Both the position numbers and the translations under genes were made by a program. A DNA stretch of 64,000 nt from Allomyces arbusculus (lineage: Eukaryota; Blastocladiomycota; Blastocladiomycetes; Blastocladiales; Blastocladiaceae), in the NCBI GenBank assembly GCA_027604705.1, contig JADHYV010000001.1, positions 806,001 to 870,000 on the forward strand, given 5' to 3'. Below the pieces are notes generated by a model. That model was given only the letters and a program-made list of their open reading frames with translations, had not been told where the DNA came from and made no database searches. Position 1 is the first letter of the stretch; each line of letters starts with the position of its first letter. Below, in pieces: positions 9,573 through 21,415 of the stretch.

Positions 9573-12464
9573 CTAGTAGAGCGAGTCCGACGAGTCAAAC
9601 GACTGCGCCGTGATCTTGCCGTCGTCGGCCTTGGGCGTCGACGAGGCCGTCGGGGCCGCCGTCGAGGCCTTGGTCGTCGTCGAGGTCGCAGCAGCGGTCG
9701 ACGTCGAGGCAGCGGCAGTCGACGAGGGCTTGGGCGCGGCCGTCGAGGTCGCGCAGGGCGTCGACGAGGCCGGAACTTCGGTCGGCTTGGGCGGGACGGT
9801 CGTGGTCGACTTGCTCTTCGTGCACGGCGGCTTGGTCGAGGCAGGCACCTCCGGAACCGTCACGGTCGAAACCGGCGGGCAGTTAGGGCCTGGGCACACG
9901 GGAGTGCTCGTCGGCACGGCGGGCACCGTCTGCGACTTGGTGCAGGGTGGCTTGGTGGCCGGGATCGACGAGGCAGGAATTTCGGGCACAACGACGGTCG
10001 AAGTAGCCGGGGGAGGGCAGTTCGGGCCGGGGCAAATGGGCGTGGAACTGGCCGGGATCGACGGAACCGTCACAGTTTGCGGAGGCTGCACGGGCGTCGA
10101 CGACGCGGGCACGGACGGCACCGTAACAGTCTGGGGCGGGCAGTTGGGCCCAGGGCACACGGGGGTCGAAGTTGCGGGCGTTTGGGGCACCGTGACGGTC
10201 TGGGGCGGCTGCACGGGCGTCGACTGCGACTTGGTGCACGGCGGCTTAGTCGACGAGGGGATCGACGAAGCAGGAATCTCGGGCACTGTGACGGTCTGCG
10301 GGGGCTGCACGGGCGTCGACGACGCGGGCACGGACGGCACCGTAACAGTCTGGGGCGGGCAGCCAGGTCCAGGGCACACGGGAGTCGACGTTGCGGGCGT
10401 TTGGGGCACCGTCACAGTCTGGGGCGGCTGCACGGGCGTGGAAGACGCGGGGGTCGAAGGCACGGTCACGGTCGTTTGCGGCGGCTGAACGGGCGTCGAG
10501 CTGGTGGGCACGGACGGCACGGTCACGGTCGACGTCGTAGCCGGCGGCGGAACGGGCGTCGAGCTCGTGGGCACCGACGGGATCGTCACAGTCGACGTGG
10601 CGGGCGGAGGCACGGCCGTGGTCGACGGAGGGCAGTTAGGCCCAGGGCAAATCGGCTGCACGGGGGTCGTGACCGGCACCGACGGGACAGTGCTCGTGAC
10701 CGGCGGGATCGTAGCGGGCACGGTCGGGACGGGCGTCGACGGGCCGCAGCCAGGGCCGCTGCACGGGGGCGCGACGGTCGTGCACTTCTTGGGCTTGCGA
10801 CGGCGCGTGCACTTCTTGGGCGTCTCGGCCGGCTTGGTCTCAGCAGGCGATTCCGGGACGGTCGGCGAGGTCGTAGGGCAGCCAGGCGAGCCGGGCGTGC
10901 AGCCCGCGGGCGTCGTGGCCGTGGGGACCTCGGGCGGGACGATCACGACCGTCGAGGTCGAGCCGGGCACATCGACCGTGATGGTCGTGTCGGTCGGCGG
11001 CTGAGCGGGCTGCTCGGGCGTCGACGGCGTCGAGGGAGTCGTCGGCTGGGCCGGGGGCTGCACCGGGGGCTGCGCAGGCTGATCGGGCGTCGAGGGCGTC
11101 GAGGGCGTCGTCGGCTGAGCGGGCGTGACGGGCGTCGTGTATTGGTAGCCAGTCGTCGGCGCCGGGCAGTCCGAGCCATTGCACGGGGCCGGGGCCGTGG
11201 GCGTGGCCGTGGGCGTGATCGTGACGGTGTGGCACGGCGAGTCGGGGCCCGACGGGCACACAATCGTGGTGATGCACGGGTTATCGGGCGTCGTCGACGT
11301 GACGGGAGCGGTGGAGGTCGGGATCTCCGAAGCCGGAACCGTCGAAGTCGCGGGCACGGTCGACGTCGGGACCTGAGTGGCCGGCAGAGTCGACGTGGGC
11401 ACCTGAGTGGCCGGGACGGTCGACGAGCCAGGGGCGGTGGTCGTCTTGCACGCGTCGCCCGAGCACGGGACGGTGGCCGTGGCCGTCTTGGTGATGGTCA
11501 CGGTCTGGCAGTTCGAGCCGTCGCACACAATCGTCGTCGTGCAGTCCGGAGCGGGCGCCGTCGCCGTCTTCGTGACCGTAATCGTCGTTCCTTCCACAAT
11601 CGTGGTCGTGCAGTCGGGCTCGGCAGCGGTGGTCGTCGTCGGGGCAGCGGTCGTCGGGGAAGCGGTCGGCGTGGGGGTCGGGGTGATGGTCACGGTCGAG
11701 TGCTTACCGTCCGGGCCGAGCGTGATCGTGGTCACGCACGGGTCCGACGTCGAGGCGACGGGCGCCGACGAGGTGGTCGTTGCGGCCTTGGTGGTCGTGG
11801 CCGAGGCAGTGGCCGTGGCCGTCGGGGCCGTGGCCGAAGCCGAAGACGCGGGGGCCGTGGCTGAGGCGGTAGCCTGGGGCGTGGTGGCCGACGCAGTGGC
11901 CGTCACGACGGGAGTCGCGGTCACAGCGGGAGCCGACGATGCGGGAGCCGACGGGGCCGGAGCACTCGAAGCCGGGGCCGACGAAGCCGGGGCCGACGAA
12001 GCCGGCGGTGCGGGAGCTGTTCAAAGGAGGTGGCAGAAAACGCGTCGGATCAGCACGTTGATCACTGAAAATACGGCAGCAGAGCGCGAAAGTGCGTGCG
12101 CTTGGCACGCCTGGTTCGAAACCACATCACTCGCAAGCTGCAAGGACAACGTGCGGCGGAGGGGTGGCTTGTCATGCTTCATTTCGCGTCGCATGAACCA
12201 CCAAACCGACCCCATCCGCACGCGCGAACGGGCCCGGGCGAGGCAGCAAAGCTGCTTCGACCAGGATCAAGAATGAGAAAATGGTCGCGTACCAGCAGGC
12301 GTCGTCGTTGGGGCGGAAACGGGCGGGCCGTAGCCGCTATCCGCGGGCGTCGAGGGCGTCGCAGCGGGCGCCGAGGTCGGGATGTTGGCAGCGTGCGGGA
12401 GCGCAGCCGTCACCGAGGCGAGCGCCAGCACGGCGGCCAGCGTCAGAGCAGTCGACTTGACCAT
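9573..12464 (-). CDS. Secreted mucin-like Thr/Ser/Pro repeat protein
   Basis: This looks like a secreted or wall-associated, heavily O-glycosylated protein. Exon 1 is 12464-12293 and encodes a classical signal peptide (MVKSTALTLAAVLALASVTA, cleavage expected near ALPHA). A 276-nt intron, long for this window, leads to exon 2 at 12016-9573; phase fits and the product is 871 residues. The mature part is almost all Thr, Ser, Pro, Val and Ala. The middle has TTIV/TVTITPT blocks with paired Cys. The C-terminal half is built from modules such as SSTPVQPPQTVTVP and others carrying CPGPNCPP or TKPPCTKS, each with two or few Cys. It ends FDSSDSLY with no hydrophobic tail, so a GPI anchor is not indicated. 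Adhesin or wall protein is inference; no named family is recognised. Confidence 0.8.
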
Positions 12465-14729
12465 GGTTGTAGGATCGGATTGGCGGGCGAGACAGAAGAC
12501 GGCTCGGCGGCGCAGATCAAATGAGTGGGATGAGCGGTAAAAGGATCGCGAGTGCCCCCCGTCTATAGTTCTATACAGCGGTGCGAGCGGAGCGGGGAAG
12601 GAGGAGCACTGGTCGAGAGAGCAAGGACAAGAGCGGGCGCGCTCGACTCTTTATACTCGACTGCGAGCCGGCCAACCATCGCCGTTTCGTGGGCGGCGGC
12701 CGCCATCCGCGAAACGGACGCCGAGGCAAGACCGAGTCTCGGGGGGCGGAATGTCTGTGAGCATGCGAGCGCGAGTGCCTTGGGCCCGACGGCGCAGGTT
12801 TGGCGGCGTATGGGCAACGGGCGCGTGGTGCGTGCACGTCGCCCGCCGAGTCGAGGTGCATGGACGATGGGCGCGCCGCCACCGAGCGGATGATGGTGAA
12901 GGGCCAACCAAAAGCGCGTGGTGGTCGGACGCGTGCATAAGCTGCAGGAATAGTATTTTCCACTCGACGATGACCTGCGTCGGGCCAACCGAGAAAACGA
13001 AACACGCGAAAATGGCCACAAAAGTGAGAAGACAGAGCGAGCCGTGCCCGAAACCAGCCGCAGCAGCCAGAAAGGCTGGAGGTTTCCACACAACACGCCC
13101 CCTTCGCCAGGTGAAATCCCAAACCCAAAAACAACCGCCGCTCTTTGGGATTGGGCAGCCGCAGGCCCCAGGGTCTTACCGCGCTTTCAGCGCACCAAGC
13201 CCCGCCGCAGCTGGCGTGCGTTCGCGATCTCTTGCCAGGCCGGGAGAGAAATGATTTGGCACACGAAAATCGAGATTCCAGATCCCAGCGAATGACAAGG
13301 TCCACGATTTCAACCGGCGAGATTGGCCTTTCGCCACACCGGCGTGCGATGACCCACCTTCACGAAAGACTGTGCAACGACACATGCACGCGTCAGAAGT
13401 GACCTCGAACCCCGTGAACAACAACCAACATCGACGGCCGTGCGCGCTGAAGATGGTCATTTGACAATTCGCGCGGCAACCAAGCGTGCCACGCCGCCGC
13501 CCGCCGCCGCGGCCACGGTCGAATTTCATTGGATCATGCAGCAGGGGCGCAAACACGCCCGACCGCTGGGACGCGTGGGTGTGGCAACGTTTGCAACTCG
13601 ACGTGGGGCTCCACGCGCATCACCGACAAGTTGAACGGCGTTGGACGGCGCTTGCGGGCCGACAAAAAGGCTCGTCGTGGCGAGCATGTGGCGACGGCCA
13701 GGCCCGAGCCTTGCGATGGCTGCCTGACGGCGACACGAGCACGAGCTGCGGCAGGAGCAATTCGGCCCAAGAAGACGCTGACTGGCGAGGCGAGGGCCGA
13801 CGAGGGTGTGCGGAAATGCCGAATGTTGTTGCGGCAGACGTGGCCAGGCTTGGTCTTCACGAGCACAACGCGGTAGTGGAAGCAGGAGCCAGTCCTGCTC
13901 GACGGCATTGAAGTGATCGCGGCCGCCATGATGCTGGCCCGGCCGGGCGTCGATTTACGGGCCACCACTCCCCGCAATCGACAGTCGCGCTGCCAAATCG
14001 CCAGTTCGGTCGGTTGCTGATGTGTTTGCAGCAAGTTGTGTCGCCATAAAATGGTCGTAACAATGGGCAGGCGCGGTTGTGTCTGCAAGTCAGTTCATCG
14101 AATTCGAACCGAGGACCAGCCAGCTGCAGAGGCAACTGTGGCACGGCAGGCCGCACGTGCCCGCTGCTTAGGCGAGAGACGCTTCTGCTTGAATCCACTC
14201 CTCTGGCTGGCACACGCGCGCTTGGCGGCACCCGTCTCCTCCACACCACATGTTGCCGCCCCCACATTGCATCTCGACAGCTCGACCTTTTCTCGGAGCG
14301 CTCAACCGTCTGCATTCGGTGCTCTTCGACTGCTGCAAGCTCATCGACCAACTTCAGCTCGCGCAGCGCCGGCAACCAGCACGCACCGACCTGTTCAGCA
14401 TCCCAACCAGCAATCATCACGCAGACCAGCTCGCCCAATAGCTGCAGGTGTGACCACTTTCGCCCGAGCATAGCTGGCCCTATCGTCGACCTACTGGTGG
14501 TTATCTGGTCGCCGCGCAGCCATGTGCTGTTGCGAGCAAGGGGACCGCAACGCAAGCGGGTCAGCGATGCGCGCCGCTCGTGCGCCGCTCATGAATGACA
14601 ATAATGCCAGACTGCCCGGTTGCTCACGATGCGTCACGCTCGTCTCTGCCGATATCACTAGTTCGAGCAGGTTCCGGTCGCCAAACCTTCCATTGTAGCT
14701 TCGTCCTTTCCCGCACCCTTTAACCAGCC
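12465..14729. other. 2.3-kb gene-free region between divergent genes
   Basis: This gap separates the starts of the mucin-like gene (-) and EB1 (+). Open frames up to about 240 codons occur on both strands but carry no recognisable motif. A TATA-like box for the mucin-like gene is at 12649-12655. Nothing else could be supported. Confidence 0.5.
12649..12655 (-). promoter_or_regulatory. TATA box candidate, mucin-like gene
   Basis: On the minus strand TATAAAG occurs about 185 bases upstream of the mucin-like start codon, a plausible core promoter position allowing for a 5' leader. TATA boxes are rare in this GC-rich window, which makes the placement notable. Confidence 0.4.
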
Positions 14730-16115
14730 ATGGTACGCCGCTGTCGACGAGAATTGCTATCAAATCGCTTTGAACCAGCCCAATGCTGACGATACAATGC
14801 GCTTGTCTAGGGAGAAAGCCGCGTCGAACTGCTTGCGTGGGTGAACTCGCTCCTCCAGCTCAATTACACCAAGCTTGAGCAGCTCGGGACGGGTACGTCG
14901 GTGCGTCGCGCTGCGTTTATTGCGTGTCACGACTTTCAGGGCCGAAACTGACTTTGTTTCCGCATTGCCGTCGGCCTCTTGTAGGCGCAGCGTACGTTGC
15001 TCCACTCTTACCCCGCGCGCGCCGGCCTGATGCTCTCCTTGGCCGGGTCGTTCCAATTATCACCGTGAGCGGCAGTCTGATCCGCGCACGCGCGCTTTTT
15101 GAACTACACCAGCTACTGCCAAATCTTTGACTCGATTTGGGGCGACTTGCAACTGCACAAGGTCAAATACGATGCCAAGCACGAGTATGAGTATGTCGCC
15201 AACTACAAGGTCCTGCAGCTCGCGTTTGACCAGCATGGTGTCGACAAGGTGATTCCTGGTGCGTGGGTTGCGGCTTGTCCCGGTGTTGGGCCGCGCCGCC
15301 GATTCTTGCATGGTTTGACTGATGACCTTCCCCCCGCCAGTCGAAAAACTCATCAAGTGCAAACTCACCGACAACATGGAGTTCCTGATTTGGTGTAAAA
15401 GGTTCCACGGTACGTTACCCACCCGCTCCGAACCCTCGCTCTACCTCGCCGTCGTGCGCCCTCGCCGTTGTGCTCCCTCGTAGTCGCTCTTTCTCGCTCT
15501 CCTTCCCATCAGGCTCATTCCCTTCTCCAACACCTCGACAGATATGTACTATCCGGGCGGCCACTACGACGCAGCAGCACGGCGCAAACTGTGTGGCACG
15601 TCGTCCACGTCGCGGTCCAAGATTTCATCGCGCATGACCGCGTACAGCTCGCCGCGCAAGTCCTCGGGGTCGACGCTGTCCGTACCCGGTGGCGGCAGAT
15701 CCATTTCGCGGCCCGGTTCGTCGCACGGGAACGTCAGTGCCGCACAGCAGATTAGCGAGCTCACGCACCGGCTCGAGGACTCGGCGCTCGCGCTCGAGGC
15801 ATTGGGCACCGAGCGCGATTTCTACTAGTGCGTTCGAACTCGGGGTCATACTTGCGTGGATCTGGCTGCTGACTGGTTTGCTGCCTCCTTAGTTCCAAGT
15901 TGCGCGACATTGAAGTGCTCGTGCAGCAGGAAGCCGCGCGCGGCGACCAGTCGGACCTGTTGATGCTGATTCAGCAGATCTTGTATGCGACCGAGGAAGG
16001 GTTCGAGGTGCCGGACGATGGCGCGGGCGAGGACCCAGAGGGCGTAGTCATGGTCGGATCCGAGGACGTGGATCCAGACGGGCCATATGGGTACGATGAT
16101 GTTGACATGTATTGA
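14730..16115 (+). CDS. Microtubule plus-end protein EB1 (Mal3/Bim1 family)
   Basis: EB1 tracks growing microtubule ends through an N-terminal calponin-homology domain and dimerises through a C-terminal EB1 domain. Seven exons are inferred: 14730-14732, 14811-14892, 14985-14991, 15113-15258, 15341-15409, 15542-15827 and 15893-16115, giving 271 residues. Exon 1 is only the ATG and exon 3 is only 7 nt; both are needed to give the family sequences M-GESRVELLAWVN and LGTGAAYCQIFDSI. The CH domain runs to RFHDMYYPGGHYDAAARRK (~residue 115), closely matching fission yeast Mal3. A Ser/Arg-rich linker follows, then the coiled coil and EB1 core (ERDFYYSKLRDIEVLVQ, then ILYATEEGFEVPDD). It ends DDVDMY, close to the acidic-aromatic EEY/F tail of EB1 proteins. 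Confidence 0.93.
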
Positions 16116-16250
16116 AGACGACGTGATCGGTTTGCATGTGCGCACGGCGAGGGAGGGGAGGGGAACAATTTTGGGTCATGGAACGGCATGGGAACAGCAA
16201 CAACAAAATGGAAGGTGATTTGGTAATTTGACAACATGGGCCCTTGCGCG

Positions 16251-16767
16251 TTAGATGACAAGGCGGAAAATGCTCGCGCTGGCAAATCCTGATTCATGTT
16301 GATGTGGTCGATGAGTCGCGACAGCGAACGTGAGCCGAACATGAGGGCTGTCGAGCGTACCAACACCAAGCACACCAAGAGCGACACGACGGCCCATCGG
16401 GAGCTGCATAGCGCCGGGAGCCGATGTGGCCTGATAGAATGCGTACGCCGAGAGACCACCAAAGGCCGCAGCGCCTACGTGAAGAGAGAGTGCGATCAAA
16501 GACGGTCATCTTGTGCATCGTTGCACCCGTTGCACGGCCTGACAGTGTTCAAAGCGAACCTGTCAGCCGACATGGCAAGCAGTCGTTGGGCCGGCCGTGT
16601 TCACTGTGGTTGGGCGGAGGATAGTGTCGCGTCGCCTGCGCCGGTTCTGGGTCGCTGCTGTCCGCCTGTGGTTCGGGCAGGAGAGAAGTCGTATCGCCGC
16701 GCGCACGGGACTCGACATGGTCCCAGATCTCGCTTTGCGTTGGCTGGGACGGGTGGCGCGAAGACAT
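16251..16767 (-). CDS. DMAC1/TMEM261-like DUF4536 protein
   Basis: The DUF4536 family includes human DMAC1, a small mitochondrial inner-membrane protein linked to complex I distal-module assembly. Exons are 16767-16560 and 16474-16251 with an 85-nt intron; phase 1 fits and the product is 143 residues. The join yields NDCLPCRLTGAAAFGGLSAY, matching the family's CxxCR motif followed directly by a Gly/Ala-rich membrane segment. A second hydrophobic stretch (RRVALGVLGVGTL) follows. The C-terminal 30 residues after this are uncertain, since another small intron cannot be excluded. It converges with EB1. The family call rests on the motif and small size. Confidence 0.72.
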
Positions 16768-17250
16768 GATCAATTGCGTCCAGTTACGCGTAAAGAGATC
16801 AGGTGTTTCTGGGGAAGGATTGCAACTAGTGTTGCTGCATGCGGGAACTGGAGCGAGCAAGTCAAGAGGGTCAAGATTGTCCGCTGTTGACGGTGGCTGG
16901 TTTGCTGTGCAGTCAAACGCGGTCACGGTTTCGGCATGCCATCCACATCGTCGCCGAGGCAGCAAGTCAGATGCGTGTGGCTACCGCCGCCAAGTCAGTC
17001 TCGCCACGATCTTGCTCTGATCGCCTCGTTGCGGCCTCGACGCGGCCGCAACTAATCCGACGACGCGACGCGGACGAAAAGCAGCGACCATCGACGTCCA
17101 ACCAGGCTCCAGCAACTGCCGGCATTGACCAGCACCAGCACCTGCCGACCAAGAACTGCCAAGCGGAGGCTGTCAAAACTCCTCTGTCTTTTCGACCAGC
17201 TGCCGCTTCTTTCCCGCGTATTTCGACGACACCAGCTCTCCGTCAACAAA
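16768..17250. other. Promoter gap between DMAC1-like gene and TMCO1
   Basis: This is the divergent upstream region of the DUF4536 gene (-) and TMCO1 (+). Open frames in it have no recognisable content. No clear TATA box was seen. Confidence 0.45.
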
Positions 17251-18119
17251 ATGGCGCTTGACTTTGCCTTTTTCCAAGTGATCTTGTACTCGCTGGTCGC
17301 CAACGCGGTGAGCGAAGGTCCGACTCGACGCGGCTGTCATGCACCAAACGCCAAGGACGCAAGCTGATAGACGATTCGATTGACTGCAATAGCGGCCATG
17401 TGGGGCCTTGTTTGGCGCACGCAGCAGTTCAAGACGGCGTCGAACATGGTCGAGCGCGCAAAGTCGCAACGTACGGCGTTTTGTGGCAGTGAACTAGTTT
17501 GGACCAGCTCTCACCAGCTTGTGGGGTGGATAGTGGAGAAGTTCAAGGGTAAGGCTGACCCGAGCAAGAAGAACAATAAGCGGCAGTTGCAGGTGCTCGA
17601 GAACGAGGTCTCGCGTGTCGGTCGCATCGTGTCGGGCATTTCGGTGCGTCTGTTGCGCTGCATGTCGTTGAGATTCACATCAAGACCGTGACACTGATGC
17701 CCAATGTCAACAATTTAGCTCCGCGGCACCGTGGCGAGCGCGGCGGTCATGATCCTAGCCTTCTCGCAGCTCAACAGCTAGTACGTCGGGCTTCCGCACA
17801 CCACACACACGCCGATACGCGAGCCTCGGACTCACCATTCCCCACCTCCTCCTGCAGCTTTGGCGGCATCATCTTGGGCAAGCTGCCGTTCACGCCGTTT
17901 GGGTTCCTGCAGGGGCTCACGCACCGTGGGCTCGACGAGGTCAGTAAGGACCCGAGGGACCTGTCTGCCACGTTTGTCTATGTGCTGGCGACGACCGTCT
18001 TTCGGTATGTCTTCTCGGTCGTGATCCCCAAGCCGGCTGCGCTCGAGACACCGTCGATCTGGGAGCAGGCGACCAAGATGGCTGAGTCGATGGAGGCGGC
18101 AGCGTCGGGCGGCAAGTAA
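17251..18119 (+). CDS. TMCO1-like ER calcium-load channel / Get1-EMC3 family
   Basis: TMCO1 is an ER membrane protein of the Oxa1/Get1/EMC3 superfamily, reported as a calcium-load-activated channel and as part of a translocon complex. Exons are 17251-17317, 17393-17470, 17534-17643, 17719-17780 and 17858-18119; phases fit and the product is 192 residues (human 188). Visible family features are VSEAAMWGLVWRTQQF (human AEGITWVLVYRTDKY), a Lys-rich coiled coil (KKNNKRQLQVLENEVSRV), the second membrane segment and GKLPFTPFGFLQGLTHRGL. The first donor is uncertain: GTCCGA after GAAG restores the SE-W-RT pattern, while a stronger GTGAGC lies ten bases earlier and would pair with an earlier acceptor. 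Confidence 0.9.
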
Positions 18120-18743
18120 GCCGCGCGCTGCAGCTTCAAGCGCGGGAGCGTGCACACCGTGCGTCCGGGTATTGGAATAGATTTCGATTGGGTCAGGTTT
18201 ACTTTAGGGGGGGCGTGCCACTTGGCTCGCGAACGGCAGGATGGCGCGCCGACTGCAACGCCCCGCAGCGCAGCATGCACACAGCGGCGGAGCAGCGCGA
18301 GGGGTCCAAATACGGCAGCATCGGGACCGTTTCTTCGGGTTTCGTGGTCAAATCGCGGACAGGGCCGCATCGACGGTCGGCCTGGCTCTGCTTCAAACCA
18401 CGGGCTCCGGTGCCAACGAGGCCACGTCCAAACGGCAAGGCCAACGCGCCAAGTCGCCGCTTGCAACACACCAACACAGCAATCAAGTTGCCTCCTTACG
18501 CGCATCCTCTCCTGTCGTTCTCCTTTCTCGACCGCATCGTCCACGGCCACCTCTCCACCGCATCAACAGCCGTGATCTGCGCGCCGTAACTTGCCGCACT
18601 CGTCGCGCCCAGCTCGCTCGGACCCACTCTCAGCCGCGGAAAGACGCGACGCGCTCGAACGCCAGCCACCAGCAGCACTTCAGCTTCAAGTCCATCTTCC
18701 AGACCAACAGCATCGACACGCCGACCCACACCAACCAATCGTC
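18120..18743. other. Intergenic gap, TMCO1 to SPA2
   Basis: This region holds the TMCO1 3' flank and the SPA2 5' flank. The last ~150 bases before the SPA2 start are C/A-rich on the + strand, typical of a 5' leader. Open frames on both strands look accidental. Confidence 0.45.
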
Positions 18744-21152
18744 ATGACGTCGCCGCTCCAGGTCATGGACGGGACGGCCCCGCAGACGGCCTTCTCGTCC
18801 ATTATCATTCCCGGTTTTGAGATCGCCGCACAGTACTACTATGCGTTGCGCCTCTTCCTCGAGCAGCACCCGGACCGCGGTAAGTATTCCCTCGGCTTGA
18901 TACTCTCCGGATCGTGCGCTGCCAGACCCTGACGCTCATCCGCGCTCGCGCCGTTTCATAGGTCAACAATCAATCACGCAGCAGCGTCAATCGGCACGCG
19001 ACAAGCTGAACCGGCTCTCCAAGCAGCAATTCCAAGAACTCGCGACCGATGTCGTCGACGAAATGGTTCGCCGGCTGCGCAACAACCCGGGCGAGCCCTT
19101 CCTCGAAGTGCGCAACGACTTCCACCCAAAGCGCAACCAGGCGCGGCAAAAGCTCGCGACCTTGCCGATGAACCGGTTCAAGGACTTGGCCGCCGACGTC
19201 TTCTTCCAGCTCGAGTCGCGGTACCCCGTGTTGCTCGAGACGGCCAACCGCATCGAGGGCCAACTGCACGCGAACGCGCTTTCGCCGAGATTGGCGCCGA
19301 GTTCGCCGGGGAACTCGTACCGCATGTCGCAGACGCCCGTTGGGATGACGCCGCCGCCGAGCTACCAGTCGGGTGCACCGGGTGGTGGGAGTACGCTCGA
19401 TCGGCTCGGCACGCCGCGCGCTGCGACCGTGGACCCGCGCATGTCCGGAATTAATTTCCAGCACTTGGATGCGCTCATGGCCGACCTCGATATCATGCTG
19501 CATCCGGGCGCGGCGGGCGCGAGCGCACCACCACCGCTGCCAAATGGGTCGCCCGCGGCGGCGAGTAACGGGCACGGCGAGTCGGCCGAGATGGTGCGCC
19601 GCGAGTTTGAGACCAAGGTGCGCCAGCTGACCGAGACGGTGCGCCAGCTGGAGGCCTCGCTGCAGGTACGTTTCTTGTGTCTCTTCGTCTCTTCGTCCGC
19701 CAAGCATTGGAGGTCTCGATCTGACACGTTGTCCCACCTGTCAACCAGCACGCTGAAGCCGAGAAAAAGGATCTGCACACGCGCGTCGAGGCCCTCACCG
19801 TGGCCAACAAGCACCTCGACCAGGCCGTCAAAGTCGCGCAGGAACGGTGCCGGCAACTCGAAGTCGATCTCGAGACGGAACAGCGCACGACCGAGGCATT
19901 GCAGCGCGACGTCGAACAGTGGTCCGCCAAAGCCCGCGCCTTCCAGGACGAGAACGTGGACCTCAAACGCCGCATCACCTCGGACCAGCAGCGAATGCAG
20001 GACCTCGAGGACCAGGTGCGCCGTGCCATGGCGCGCGCCGCGACGCCGCAGATGGTCGGGACTCCCGTGTCGGCTGCAGCGGTTGCGCCGTCTCCCGCAC
20101 TCTCGGCATCGGCCACGTCCGCGGCGGGTGGTCGCCGCGCGCTGCCGGCAGTGAGTGGTGGGATTTCGCCGGACCGCGTGACCGCGTACCAGGCGGCGGT
20201 TGAGGGGCTCGCGCAGGCGCGCACGTCCGAGAACCGCACGGCCGTGCTCATGTCCTTGAAAAACATTGTCTTTGGTGCGCTTCTGTCTTTTCCTCGTTCC
20301 TTTCCCTCGTCGATTGTCGGTCTTGAATTGACACGTTGCGCCACCCTCCCCACTCTAGCATGCAAAGCCATGACCGAGGAAGTCGAAGCATTCGAGTCGG
20401 TCCCAACCAACCTGAACACGCCCGACCGCGAGCGGCTGCTCACGCTCAAGTCACAGCTGACCGCGTCGCTCACGGAACTCATGGGCGCGGCCAAGGCGCA
20501 CGCGACGGGAGCTGCCCCAATGGAGGTGACTTCGCAGGACCTGCAGTCAGCCGCGGGCAAATTGTCCGTGACCATCAACGGCATCGTCGACGTGGTCGGC
20601 GTGCGCGACGCCACGGGCGCTGGCCTCACCGCTCCCGCCGCCCCCTCGGAAGCGCCCTCGTCGTCGCCTGCCGGTGGCAACGACGGCACTGGTGACACGT
20701 CCGCGTCGTCGGCTGCAGGCGGCCGTGCACATAGCCCGATGGACCTCGACGACCCGGATCCGCTGTCGCTGCCGGACCTGCGCGCGTTTCTCGAGACGCA
20801 GACGAACCGGATCGTGCAGGCGATTCAGGCCCTTCTGCAGGCGATGCGCGGCGGCAGCACGCCCGACGATCAGTTCCTCGTCACGGTGCGGTCGATCTCC
20901 GCCATTGTCGTGCCGCTGACAGCGACGTGCCGCGCGTCGCTCGGGAATGCGTCGACACCGCTGCAGGTCCGGGACAAGGGGAATGCGATTTTGGCGCAGT
21001 TGGCCGACGCGAACCGCGAGTTGGCGCAGCTGGGGGACGCGTTGGCGGATGGGAGTGCGGGGAACGCGCCGCCGTCCAAGCAGCAGCTCGCGTCGGCTGC
21101 GTACGAGGTGGCGAAATGCACCAAGGCGCTGCTCGGGCTCGTGGAAATGTAA
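18744..21152 (+). CDS. Polarisome scaffold Spa2-like protein
   Basis: Spa2 organises polarised growth at hyphal tips and buds with formins and MAP kinases. Exons are 18744-18879, 18962-19665, 19749-20274 and 20359-21152; introns of 82-84 nt, consistent phases, 719 residues. The Spa2 homology domain is clear as two repeats: ARDKLNRLSKQQFQELATDV (~57-83) and ARQKLATLPMNRFKDLAADV (~106-132). A long heptad coiled coil covers about 255-375. The C-terminal ~220 residues form an Ala/Leu-rich helical region (QAIQALLQAM) like the Spa2 C-terminal domain. The same homology domain occurs in animal GIT proteins, but there is no ArfGAP or ankyrin part here, so Spa2 fits. Confidence 0.9.
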
Positions 21153-21415
21153 TTGTGGGAGGTGGAGATGGAAGGGAGGGCGACACCCGTTTTGGCAGCA
21201 GGGATTCAAATGAAGGAATGGAGTCATTCTGGGTCGGTCGGCCGCCGTGGGATGGAAATGATTGCGTTGGGTGTCGCCCTGATCTGTGCCGTTTTGATGA
21301 TACCTGCTCCACCCACGCCTTCGTTCGTTCAAAATTTTTGTAGTGGTCACGGCAAACAATGGGAATCCATTCATTTCGACATCTTGAAGAGGGAAATCAT
21401 CAAGGCCATTTGGCA

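Noticed and set aside
10077-11864. 595-codon + strand frame opposite the mucin-like gene
   Set aside because: Its Arg/Gly/His repeats are the complement of the Thr/Pro repeat codons; the minus strand has a signal peptide exon and consistent splice phase.
12106-12125. GGTTCGAAACC as a possible tRNA T-arm
   Set aside because: No matching acceptor stem, D-arm or anticodon arm at the right distances could be drawn on either strand, and it lies in a predicted intron.
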